Source of the DNA: Plantago elongata
Taxonomy: Eukaryota; Streptophyta; Magnoliopsida; Lamiales; Plantaginaceae
Direction: 5' to 3'
NCBI GenBank assembly: GCA_036897095.1
Contig: JAYMSP010000145.1
Coordinates: 1-64,000, forward strand
Length of the DNA stretch: 64,000 bases
Positions 45,340 to 55,829 of the stretch are shown here, piece after piece (the stretch's first letter is position 1; every line of letters starts with the position of its first letter). The notes beneath the pieces are model-generated. The model searched no databases. It was given only the letters and a program-made list of their open reading frames with translations, and was not told where the DNA came from. Made by a program: the position numbers and the translations under genes.

Positions 45340-48300
45340 ATGGAAAAGGGTCCACCTTTGGAGAAGAAAGAAGCTGGAGAGCATGGAAAAACACTAAAAA
45401 AGCTTCAAGAAACGGTCTGTTTGTTAATTTCTTACTTGAAAGATTGAAAGATAAGAATTTTCTTTTCTATTTTGCTGAATTGGGTTTCGTTTACTTGTTA
45501 TTGTATACACTTCTAATGTTGGACATGAGCAGAGCTGTTTTATCTAGATGCACTATGTATTTGGTTTCGTATGATAATGTTTTTCATATCATATTTATAC
45601 CTACCTCTCTGTGTATCTCCAGCAACCTGAGTTCTATGAATTCTTGAAAGAACGTGACAGCAAGCTTTTGGATGAGTTTGATGAAGACGATACTGATGTG
45701 AGTGCGCATGTATTCTGAATGCTATAATGTTTTGGTCTCTTGGTTGAATTATTCACTAGATACTTTTTTCATATGTCATAGGACTATGATGAAACTGATG
45801 CGGAGAAAGAAGAGACTGAGGATTACTTTGAGCAGCCTGATGGTGAAGTTGAGAAAGAAGAAGAGCCTCGGAGGAACATAATTACTAGTGCAATGGTTGA
45901 TACATGGTGCGATGAAATTCACACTGGAAAGAAAATAGGTCCAGTTCGTTCCCTATTGAGAGCTTTTCGTGCTGCTTGTCATTATGGTGATGACAGTGGC
46001 GATGACCCCGCGACAAAATTTAGTACCATGTCCAGCAATGTTTTTAATAAAATAATGGTAGTTGTGTTAAAGGAGATGGATGGGATTCTTCGTGGATTGT
46101 TGGATTTGCCACCGTCCGGGGGGAAAAAGGAGACAATTGTGAATCTGATGACTACGAGACGATGGAGGAACTACAATCATTTGGTGAAGTCATATCTTGG
46201 AAATTCCTTGCACGTTCTAAATCAAATGACTGATAATGAAATGATAAAACTAATGTTAGAGAGACTACGTCACTCCTCTGTTTTCTTGGCTGCTTTCCCG
46301 GCTCTCTTGAGGAAGTATATAAAGGTTCGCCATGAAATTCAATAGTATATTTTTTTTTAAACGGCTAAAGGGTGACTTGAACCTCCGACATATTGGTTGG
46401 AGGAGAAGCATCGCTTTGTTGTCCAATTCAATAGTATATTATATTAGTCTCGTCCCCCTTAATGCTTGTTGTTCGAAGTCATTGTTTGTCCTGATTAGTG
46501 AAACATAAAATTTCTTATGGCTTTCACATATGCAGCCGTGGAAATTGCATAATTTGGTATCGAGTCCTTTAGTAGTTTTCAGTTCAACTTACCTTTCCTA
46601 AAAAAAGCAGCATCGTAAAATTCCTTCAGAAGATTTGAGTTGCTCTATAAGTTATCTTGCTATTGTTTGTTCATAATCTTTGCTTCTCAACTTACTCAGT
46701 CATAGTAGTCTGATGTTTAGGTCCGTCTATAGTCCAAGCAAGTCCATGTGGGATTAAAACCAGATAAGACATGATTGATTACATTAGCTTGTTGGCAGAA
46801 ATTGATGATGCTATTAATTTGATTTCAAGATTAATTACTTGCTCTTCTGAGCAGTATCAATATTGACTTTAATGTAGAACTTGTGATGTCTCAGGTTGCT
46901 ATTCATTTCTGGGGTACGGGCAATGAAGCACTAACTGTTGTCTCGTTTCTATTTTTACGAGACTCATGCGTGCGACTTGGTTCCGATTGCTTGGATGAGT
47001 GCATCAAGGGAATGTACAAGGCTTATGTTTTGAATTGCCACTTCATTAATGCTACAAAATTGCAGCATATACAGTTGCTATCCAATTGTTTCGTTCTACT
47101 ACTGGAAGTGGATCTTCCATCTGCATATCAACGTGCCTTTGTTTACATTCGGCAGTTAGCGGGGATTCTGAGAGAGGCACATACTGGTTCCGGTAAAAGT
47201 AAAACAAAAAAGGACAAAGCACCCGCCAAGTCTAACAAAACGAAGGGTAAAGAAGTATCTTCCGCTCGAAAAAAGGTAAAACGTCTTAAGCTTCTGTAGT
47301 GTTCATTTAAAACTTGTGATGTAGCTTCAATACCATATTATAATTAGGTCCATTTGTACCCATCTTATGAATTGCGTGTATATTGCACCCGGCCCCTTGT
47401 GGAAAAGTTGTGTTTCCTGGCAGATGCTATTGACCATTGAAAACATTTAAATGCACTCATACAAGTTTTTATTTATACTCCTTCCAGGAAATGTTCCGAA
47501 AGGTTTATCAGTGGAAGTACATCAATTGCCTAGAGCTCTGGACCAAAGTTATTTGTGATAATAGTTCAGACACTGATATAGTTGCCCTTGCTTATCCACT
47601 CACTCAAATTATTACTGGGGCAGCTCAGTTACTTCAGTCTGCTTGTTATATTCCACTTAGATTGCGTTGTGTGAGAATGCTCAATCGGATTAGTGCCGCA
47701 ACAAATACTTACATTCCTGTTTCTCTGCTACTTTTGGACATGCTAAATATGAAAGAATTGCGTAGTAGCCCAACAGGAGGAGTGGGCAAAGCTATTGACA
47801 TGCTGTCTATTCTGAAGGTACTTCAGATTTCAGTTATCATCTATGGCTTTAGATTAATCAATATTTTTTATAGGTAGCTGATTCCCCTCTGTGTAATAGG
47901 TGAGTAAAGCCACCTTAAAATCCAAGGCTTTTCACGAGGCATGTATTTCTCATGTGATTGAGGAGCTCACAGAACATCTTGCTCAGTGGAGTTGTTCTAT
48001 TGCTTTCTCAGAAGTTTCTTTTGTTCCTGGTAATCGTCTGCGTGACTTGTTTAAGTCTTCCAAGGTTGATAGGTTTCGCCGTGAGTTTCGGAATCTCATT
48101 CGTCAGGTGTGTATTGCCTCAATCATATTGCTTATACTTGATACAGCTTCAGTCTTTAGTGTTAGTTTTAGCTGATAAACTTTTGCATTTGTTTGTTAAT
48201 CTGAAATAAATCTATGCTAATTCTTTCTATTTTTGGTCTGTGCTAGGCAGCTAATATTTTAGTTTGATAATACTTTTTTGTTCATAATGCCTTGATGTCC

Positions 48301-50173
48301 GATTGTCTTAGATTGAGGCGAACTCTGACTTCATAAACGAGAAGCGAAAAACCATTACATTTTTACCAAATGACCCAGCTGCTGCAAATTTTCTCAAGGT
48401 AATGAACTTTCTGGGCCTTTTCTTTGTTCATGTGACTGGTACTTTTGCAAGCTGTTCTATTTCCAACATAACCCATTGACCTTTTGCTACTCTTCTCATC
48501 TCATATGCAGACTTATAAAACACATTCTAGTGTGCATAATACGTATGTAAAATCCCGCATTGTGAAGTCTACAGCATTGAATCTGATCTTATAAAAACTT
48601 GAAGTGGTTAACATTTTATTTTCTGTAGAAGTGTACATTGAAAATTGTGTCTGATCATTTTTATGTTATTGATTTCCAAATATCCTAAAGCTGCAAGGCT
48701 ACTAAACTGTCATGGATTTTACTTTTTTATCCTTGCATTTCTTTCACATTTTTAGCATTTTTTTTGCATCCATTGATGTTACACGCTAGTAGTTTAATTA
48801 CTTCAGTAATTTGTTCCTATTCTTCTCTTCCTTTCTTTTATTCAAATGCATATCAATGGTGCTCTACATCACTTCCCTTGCTCAGTGGCTGGCTGTCTTT
48901 TTACATGAAGCCTGACCAAATGGTTGGAGTAGAAGAATCTTACCAACGCTTTTCCACTTCATTAGCTGTCTTATAAGTTATAATATACAAAGTTATGGAT
49001 TCATAAAACCTGTCATGTGAGACCAACCTATCTCGGGTTGGAATTCAGGACAAGGATGCTAATGCCAAATATGCACTGCAGCCTCTACACTTAGTAAAAT
49101 TGTTATGCATATTCGATGTTTGAATTGTGAGTGTAATATGCAGTCCAGTCCGGTGTTTCGATGGTTTGTGGGTACTGGGATGGGCTGTCCTCTTGATCCA
49201 GTAATGTGCATTACCATAGGAAAGAGTATTGTGTTTGTGTATGTATCTGGATGTTAGTTTTGTTAGTTCACTTGGCTAATTGATATATGGGTGATCTTGA
49301 TATATCAAAAAATAAATAAAGGCGTATCTGTTATTTGCACATAAATTGAATATCATTTTTTTACTTAAAGTTTCTTTTTTGAACGGCTAAAGGGTGACTC
49401 GAATCCCGACCTATTGGTTGGAGGTGAAGCGTCTTACCAACTGAGCTGCGCTTCGTTGTCATTTTTTTTTTTTTAATCAAAGTTAAAGTATCTTTTGATG
49501 CCTTTTAACTTAATTAGGATGAGGAAAATACTAGCCCTTTGTCAAAATATGTTATCATGCTACGCAAGAGAGCTAAAGAAAGAAGTGATGCACTGAAGGC
49601 AACCAGGTATTAATAAGTAATTCACTTTGCGATTTATAGTAGAAGATTCCTACAGGTTATTTTACCAAGATAGCTTGTTTTCCAGCATCCTCGTTGGAGA
49701 TGGCTCATCAAAATTTGGGCAAGGGGATTCAGACGAGGATGATGATGACGATGACTATGATGGTTCTGAAAACGATGAAAACACCGATATGTTTTCAACG
49801 AGGCGTGAGACCAAGTAATTTCTCTTCCCGCCAGGCCTCCTTTAAATAAATTAACCTCTTGTATATTCATGTTTCTCACTTTTTAAGTTTTCCGAATCTT
49901 AGGAGTAAATCCAAAAAGGTTGTGGAAAAGAAAGAGAACAAAGCCTTTGTAGAGGAAGCTGATGATGGTGAAGGAGATGATGAGGGTGAAGATATCGTGG
50001 AGGACTTCGTCTTAAGTTCTGATGAAGATGATGAACTGGTTAATGATATTCTAAATGGAGAAGATGATTCTGAAGCTGCGGAGAATGACAAAAAACAAAC
50101 GGAATCACCAAAACAAAAGTCAAGAAATCGCAAAAGTAAATCAAAGAAGAGGAAGAGGTCCGCTAAAAGGTAA
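45340..50173 (+). CDS. NOC2: NOC2-family nucleolar complex protein
   Basis: Exons 45340-45414, 45623-45697, 45782-46324, 46895-47275, 47488-47817, 47900-48106, 48312-48398, 49518-49606, 49686-49814 and 49903-50173 give about 728 residues. NOC2 partners NOC1 and NOC3 in moving pre-60S ribosomal particles from nucleolus to nucleoplasm; plants have NOC2 and its relative REBELOTE. Diagnostic stretches are [96 protein letters not shown] and [12 protein letters not shown]. Between the acidic stretches and a Lys-rich, nuclear-signal-like C-terminus is [15 protein letters not shown]. The start codon is the first usable ATG; relatives have a longer Lys-rich N-terminus, so this model may be short. Two SINE pieces sit in introns. 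Confidence 0.9.
46357..46430 (-). mobile_element. SINE fragment (tRNA-derived), copy 2
   Basis: Intronic. On the minus strand it has the CCTCCAACCAATATGTCGG middle, a box B-like GGTTCAAGTC, and the CCCTTTAGCCGTTTAAAA tail. The box A end is reduced. Confidence 0.55.
49370..49472 (-). mobile_element. SINE (tRNA-derived), copy 3, fullest
   Basis: Intronic. On the minus strand: GCGCAGCTCAGTTGGTAAGA resembles tRNA box A, then GACGCTTCACCTCCAACC, then TCGGGATTCGAGTC resembling box B, then CACCCTTTAGCCGTTCAAAA as tail. At about 100 bp it is a very short SINE. T-rich runs on both sides (plus strand) fit an A-rich tail. It shares body and tail with the copies at 15.6 and 46.4 kb. Confidence 0.65.
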
Positions 50174-51918
50174 ATGTACAAAATTTGTCAAAGAGCCAAT
50201 TAATTTGGTCAGAGCCAATTTTGTTTCCGCTACTGGATATAACTCCCATTACCCTGACCCAAATTATTCCTTTTAGCCAATTTTGTACTCTTATCATAGT
50301 TTTAGTTCTTGAATCCTTTACATTATTATAGTTATAATTATATAATGAACCTTTTCATGAGAAAACTGTATTTCAATTCTTGACTTCATGTTTGTTAAGT
50401 TTAGCCGCAGCTGTCATCATTCTGTGAATTTTTCAGTGTTTTTCTGCAAGAAGGATAGAGTAGAAAGAAAACTAGGGTCAGTAAAAGAGCGTAGGCAGAC
50501 TTATAAAACCACTTGCATACTAGGATTACAATGCAGTAAGTGTTTGGTTGATGTTAGCACGCATCATAAAGTACGTAGTAGGTTGTTTGCTGTGCCTGTG
50601 AGAATAAAGTTATACTCCAACTTATAACCATGAAATGTTTGAATAGAATTTATAGGGTGTTGATTATGTGTTCATGTTCTGGCTTTCTGGATATGAATCA
50701 GCTGTCTAAATCGAGATGTGGAACTCATTTGATATGCAAATTCTGTCCGCTGTGTTATACACCTGGAGTTTAGTAAGCTACTCTTTAGAGTCTCCAGTTC
50801 CATATCGGTGTGTACATATATTCATAGCATCTGCTTGATTGACATAGATTAGTTTTCACAATTTTTGCAATTGTGTAATTTTGCAAACTTACACATGTTT
50901 TAGCAGCCTAGTAAACTATTAAGATTTCAGAGTTTGATCAAGTGGAATGTGAGACAAGTAGCATTTATCTGCTCAACACCCCCACTTGCATAATCCACAT
51001 GATCTTGTTGGACATTGTCCGGATCCGTCATGTTATCAGGTGATTCCAAATTAGTTTGCCTTCGCCATTATTAAAGGGTGTATAGTAAATCTCAATAAGG
51101 CGACTGGTTTGAAAATCTATTTTAGTTGGTTTTTCATGAACACGATTGCCTGTTATCTACCAATCATTTTATCAGTTAACCGAGCAACAACCACTATAGA
51201 AGTTCAGTTGGCAAAAGATAGAGGATATGTAAGAAATGAGAGTTAGATTTTCATTTTTCACAACCACAAAGATGGCTTTGTTGGAAGATAAAGATGAGGT
51301 GGAATCTGTGGGTGTAATTGATCGACTATAGGTATTGCTGAAACGTTAGAGAAGAATCCAAGGCATATAGTAGTAATATATATTCATGGTGTATATTGCA
51401 GCATTAAGTGTCCCTGATACAAATCTTTCAGTTTTGGCATGGCCTAAAGAGTTGCAGAGGGTTCAATTTACAGGACTTAAATTATTCATATTTAATTGGA
51501 CCACTCACTTATAGATTCTGTGAAGTTTTAATTTCTGGTTTCTGGGAAAACTGCAACCTGAATTTTGTGTTCAATGTTCTTGGTCTTCGTCTCTGTGACA
51601 ACCTACTTCACCCATGTACGTTTCATTTACATTTCGTCTCTGTGACAACCTGAATTACTCATCTAACCGTATACGTTTCGTTTAAACTTTTACTTGGATG
51701 AGCCGGCACAATTATTTAAATACAATATATTAATTTTATAAATCTTTTTCCACGCACTTTTTTCTCATACGTGAACTGAAAGATTTCTAATACAAGTACC
51801 TTACTTAAAGTTGATGAAATGATACATTCGTATGCATATTGAGTGAAGATGCACATCCCATGGCCATAAAGTTTGTGGGCAGTAAATATGGTGGTAAGCT
51901 GAACCAATGGGTAGTTGA
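50174..51918. other. Spacer between NOC2 and FAD2
   Basis: NOC2 3' UTR at the left. No further gene is supported; the small open frames at 50388 and 51408 lack family patterns. A TTCGTCTCTGTGACAACCT word is repeated at about 51587 and 51632. Confidence 0.4.
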
Positions 51919-52038
51919 CACGTGGTCAGTGGTCCGGATGGTTACGTTGAGGCATGCATGGAAAGAGAGAGAGGTGAGTGGGTCCCACAATGATGGTGAG
52001 GTGGCTTCGGTCCCTGGTGTCTTCGTCTCCTATATTAA
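51919..52038 (+). promoter_or_regulatory. FAD2: FAD2 promoter: G-box, RY motif, TATA box
   Basis: CACGTG at 51919-51924 is a G-box core. CATGCATG at 51953-51960 is an RY element, the binding site of seed B3 factors such as ABI3 and FUS3. TATATTAA at 52031-52038 fits a TATA box about 150 bp before the leader intron donor. G-box plus RY near a TATA box is a seed-type promoter arrangement, which would suit a storage-oil desaturase. The functional reading is inference. Confidence 0.55.
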
Positions 52039-52186
52039 GGGCCGGCCTGGCTGGAACCATAAATCACCTCAATAAATTATCACTTTTCACCTAAAAAAAA
52101 TAGTATTATATTAATAACTCCTCAGTCCTCATCTCCATATTCTAACAACAAGAACCGCTTCTTTGCACAATCCCATCGTATTTCAG

Positions 52187-54012
52187 GTAATTATTAAATT
52201 ATTAGAGATTCTGTTTTCTTATTCATCTATCTGCATTATCAAATCAAATGAAGATCTTCATGAATGATGATCAATTCTTGTTTATCTCATTCTCCTTATT
52301 CAATTTACAAATGTACATATATGTGGATCTGTTCATTTTCTTGGATTATATAAAATGTGAGCACCGTTCTTTTCTTGGATTGCTTTGGAATTGACTTCTT
52401 TTTATTTTATTTTACTTTTGGTGGTTCATTAACTGCTGCTGCATGTGGCGTTAAATTGAACCATTTTATATGTTTTTTTACTACATTATTAGCTAGCGTT
52501 GTTCTTTTTCTCTTGTTGATGATAACAATGATGTCAATGGAGTTGAGTTCATTAGTATACATAGTGATGAAGAATGTTGGTCTTTTTGTTTCTTCACATA
52601 CTATTTATTTGTATAATCTAAACATTCTACAATCTACACCAGTATATAAGTGACGTGATATACCCAATATGTTCTACAAATAATTTGTAAGCATTCTATG
52701 TCACTGCTCTACTGGTACTGGGTAATTTATATATGCAGAAATGTAAATGGGAGCTTCAGCCCAGTCACATAACATAACTACTCACTAATGTGATTATTAT
52801 TTGAAGGAAAAAACGTGTTTGGCTACATAAAATTGAGTTTTTATGTAGTTTTTTTTACTAAAAATCGAAACTGAAATTGAGAAAACTCAATTCAAACGTG
52901 TAGTCAAACGGTAACACTAACACTTGCACCAACTTAACATAAACATATGGAGTTCAATTGTGGTATTATTGATCTCGTATCTAGTATAGAATTTAACATA
53001 ACTGTGTGAGTCCCGACATTTATTGAGCAAACGTAATGTAGAGGACAGCTGGAAGTTTGTACTTCTAGAGAGCGACAAATTTCTGATGTTAGCAACACAA
53101 CAAATTCTGCTTTTTTCAGTGATTTCTGGCCTACTTCCATCAAGAGTTAGTTGCCGATTGAATGAATACAGGCAAATTACCCAAAGTAATATTGCGTGTG
53201 GTATCATTCTGATGAAGTGGTAAGTGAGTTATATAACTTACTACTACTATGACTATGAGAGAAGAATAGTATAGAGTTGCTAATTGGGTTTTGAAGTTTC
53301 TAATGGAATATAATGTGAAACAATGAAAATTTATGGAGCTTTAAATCGAACCAAAGGGTTTTTATTTATCAGATATAAATCAACTATTTAACCATACTTA
53401 CTCGAAGAAAATATTTCACCGGAATTTTACCAGAATGTGTAGAAATATTTTTAATAAAAAACAGAAGTACCTTTAAAAAAATGTATTGCCTTTCATGTTA
53501 AAACCAGTTAAGATCAATATGTTATTGAACTTCTAAAAAGTAATCTGGAATTAATTTTTATTTGAGATTAATGGATCTGGAGTCTGGATCATCATGCTTC
53601 TTGTTTCTGTAAGGTGCTTCCAGGCTCCCAGCAATGTACTGTATCTTTTAAATACAGTGTTTTGGACTTTGTTTCGGTTCATGTAGTAGTATTACTTATA
53701 TAGCACTGAACTGCAACTTCTAGCTTAGACATTTTGTTCAACATTAAAATTTTGGCATGCGTGGTGATCAAATCACGATAAGTTGAAGCGATATTGTTAT
53801 TCAAGCCAACTGTTGAATGATCATCTGTACATTTTCATGTTCTCCGTTCATATGTTTAGGCCGATAGGTGAACTGAACCACACACATAGTGATGTAGATC
53901 ATGTGTAATGTGTCACCTTGTCTCCCTTCTTGGTTGTTTTTACCTGAAATATTAATTAACAGGTTGTGTGACCTCAACCATCAATGTGAAAGCTGACTTT
54001 CTCGCATTGCAG
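52187..54012 (+). other. FAD2: FAD2 leader intron (1.8 kb)
   Basis: A GT-AG intron in the 5' UTR: donor TTTCAG/GTAATT at 52187, acceptor TTGCAG/GAACG at 54012, with the second exon reaching the ATG after 33 bp. FAD2 genes are known for one large intron at just this place, often with enhancer activity. The right part (53402-53805) is duplicated at 42548-42908. Confidence 0.85.
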
Positions 54013-54045
54013 GAACGTAGAAGCAGGTAGGGTTGGTGCAACAAA

Positions 54046-55197
54046 ATGGGAGCTGGAGGACGTGTGACTGTTCAAAAGGCTGATTCGGAAGGAAAGGGGA
54101 ATCCTATCCAGAGGGTACCTTACTCGAAGCCCCCTTTCACTCTAGGTGACATTAAGAAAGCCATCCCGCCCCACTGCTTCGAGAGGTCCCTTGTTCGCTC
54201 ATTCTCCTATGTGTTCTACGATCTCTTCATCATTTTCATTCTCTACCACCTTGCCACTTCCTACATCCAACTCCTCCCATCTCCCTTCAACTATCTTGCT
54301 TGGGCCGCTTACTGGGTTGTCCAAGGCTGTGTTTGCACTGGAGTATGGGTCATTGCCCATGAATGTGGCCACCATGCGTTTAGCGACTACCAGTGGGTAG
54401 ACGACACGGTAGGCCTAGTCCTCCACTCGGCACTACTCGTCCCGTACTTCTCATGGAAATACAGTCACCGCCGACACCACTCTAACACGGGATCCCTCGA
54501 CCGTGATGAAGTCTTTGTCCCGAAGCCTAAATCCCAAATCCCATGGTTCTCAAAATACTTGAACAATCCACCAGGGAGGGTTGCCACACTTTTCGTGACT
54601 CTTACCCTTGGCTGGCCTCTGTACTTGGCCTTCAATGTCTCAGGCCGACCTTACGACCGTTATGCGTGCCATTACAATCCGTATGGTCCCATTTACACTG
54701 ATCGTGAGAGGCTCCAAATATACATTTCCGACGTTGGCATTGTTGCAGTGAGTTACTTGCTCTACCAGGTAGCATTGGCTAAGGGTCTCACCTGGCTTGT
54801 ATGTATCTATGGAGTACCTTTGCTCATCGTGAACGGATTCCTCGTCTTGATCACCTACCTGCAGCACACACACCCAGCCTTGCCACATTATGATTCTTCC
54901 GAGTGGGACTGGCTGAGGGGAGCTTTAGCAACGATGGATAGAGATTACGGTATATTGAACAAGGTGTTCCATAACATCACAGATACGCACGTTGCCCATC
55001 ACTTGTTTTCCACCATGCCGCACTACCATGCAATGGAGGCGACTAAAGCGATTAAGCCGGTTCTTGGTGAGTATTATCAGCTTGACAGAACACCATTTTA
55101 CAAGGCAATGTGGAGGGAGGCAACGGAGTGCTTGTACGTAGAGCCGGATGAGGATGCTAAAGACAAGGGCATTTACTGGTACAAGAACAAGTACTAA
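54046..55197 (+). CDS. FAD2: Microsomal omega-6 (delta-12) oleate desaturase FAD2
   Basis: Single coding exon, 383 residues, the usual FAD2 length. The enzyme adds the delta-12 double bond to oleate on phosphatidylcholine in the ER, making linoleate, with cytochrome b5 as electron donor. Three histidine boxes that hold the di-iron site are present: HECGHH (105-110), HRRHH (141-145) and HVAHH (315-319). Conserved flanks such as [28 protein letters not shown] and [20 protein letters not shown] fit ordinary FAD2, not the divergent acetylenase or conjugase forms. The C-terminus YWYKNKY is the aromatic ER-retention type. The start has the family's MGAGGR. It is intact and probably the active copy, given the decayed duplicate at 42.5 kb. 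Its 3' end faces the LIN-like gene 0.6 kb away. Confidence 0.97.
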   Translation: MGAGGRVTVQKADSEGKGNPIQRVPYSKPPFTLGDIKKAIPPHCFERSLVRSFSYVFYDLFIIFILYHLATSYIQLLPSPFNYLAWAAYWVVQGCVCTGVWVIAHECGHHAFSDYQWVDDTVGLVLHSALLVPYFSWKYSHRRHHSNTGSLDRDEVFVPKPKSQIPWFSKYLNNPPGRVATLFVTLTLGWPLYLAFNVSGRPYDRYACHYNPYGPIYTDRERLQIYISDVGIVAVSYLLYQVALAKGLTWLVCIYGVPLLIVNGFLVLITYLQHTHPALPHYDSSEWDWLRGALATMDRDYGILNKVFHNITDTHVAHHLFSTMPHYHAMEATKAIKPVLGEYYQLDRTPFYKAMWREATECLYVEPDEDAKDKGIYWYKNKY

Positions 55198-55829
55198 TGC
55201 TGATGGTAGGAACAATATGTCCAGTTTATGTTTAGTTGTTCTGTTTTAGTGAGAGGGAGAATAATTGGGCTTTGTTTCCCTGTGATACTATGTATCCTTG
55301 AGTTAGTTTCCAGTCTGTGGATGTCTCCATGTAATGAACTTGTAGAACAAGGCCAATGTGTGAATTAATTTCTGCTTCTTGTACTAGTCTTCTGTTCTGT
55401 TTCATTGAAGAACCTCTGTTGGTTTTATTAACTTGTGGGATGAATGGAGTTAGCACTTCAGCATATACAGTAGTATATCTCTGTATTGCATCCGAGAACA
55501 GTTACGTTTTAACGTTTCACATTTGTCCTTTCAATGTCTTTTCTCCTTTTATCCGCATTTGTTCTTTCACTGGTTTCCCATTTATTCGAGTGTATGCACG
55601 TAGAGAAAGAAGCTGAGTCTTACATCTGTAAATCCATACATCTGTACATCTTTCAACTGAGAACTTCACATTTTGGTGAAAGTACATAATGTATTCATTT
55701 GTCTACTATGATGTTGATGTACATTGACAGTTAGTTACAAGGCAATATTCTACTTGCTGAAACAGAAATTACAGGCAAAATGGAACATTTACTGGATTGG
55801 TTTTTGATTTCTTTAGGTTTCTTGTTTGG
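55198..55829. other. Shared 3' region of convergent FAD2 and U-box genes
   Basis: The two genes end tail to tail with about 630 bp between stop codons. This must hold both 3' UTRs, which may overlap. The whole stretch is duplicated at 43205-43880. Confidence 0.6.

Noticed and set aside
50388-50627. 79-codon frame downstream of NOC2
   Set aside because: No family pattern; lies in the NOC2 3' region.
54146-54400. Alternative frame inside FAD2
   Set aside because: Shadow of the desaturase frame; no independent evidence.
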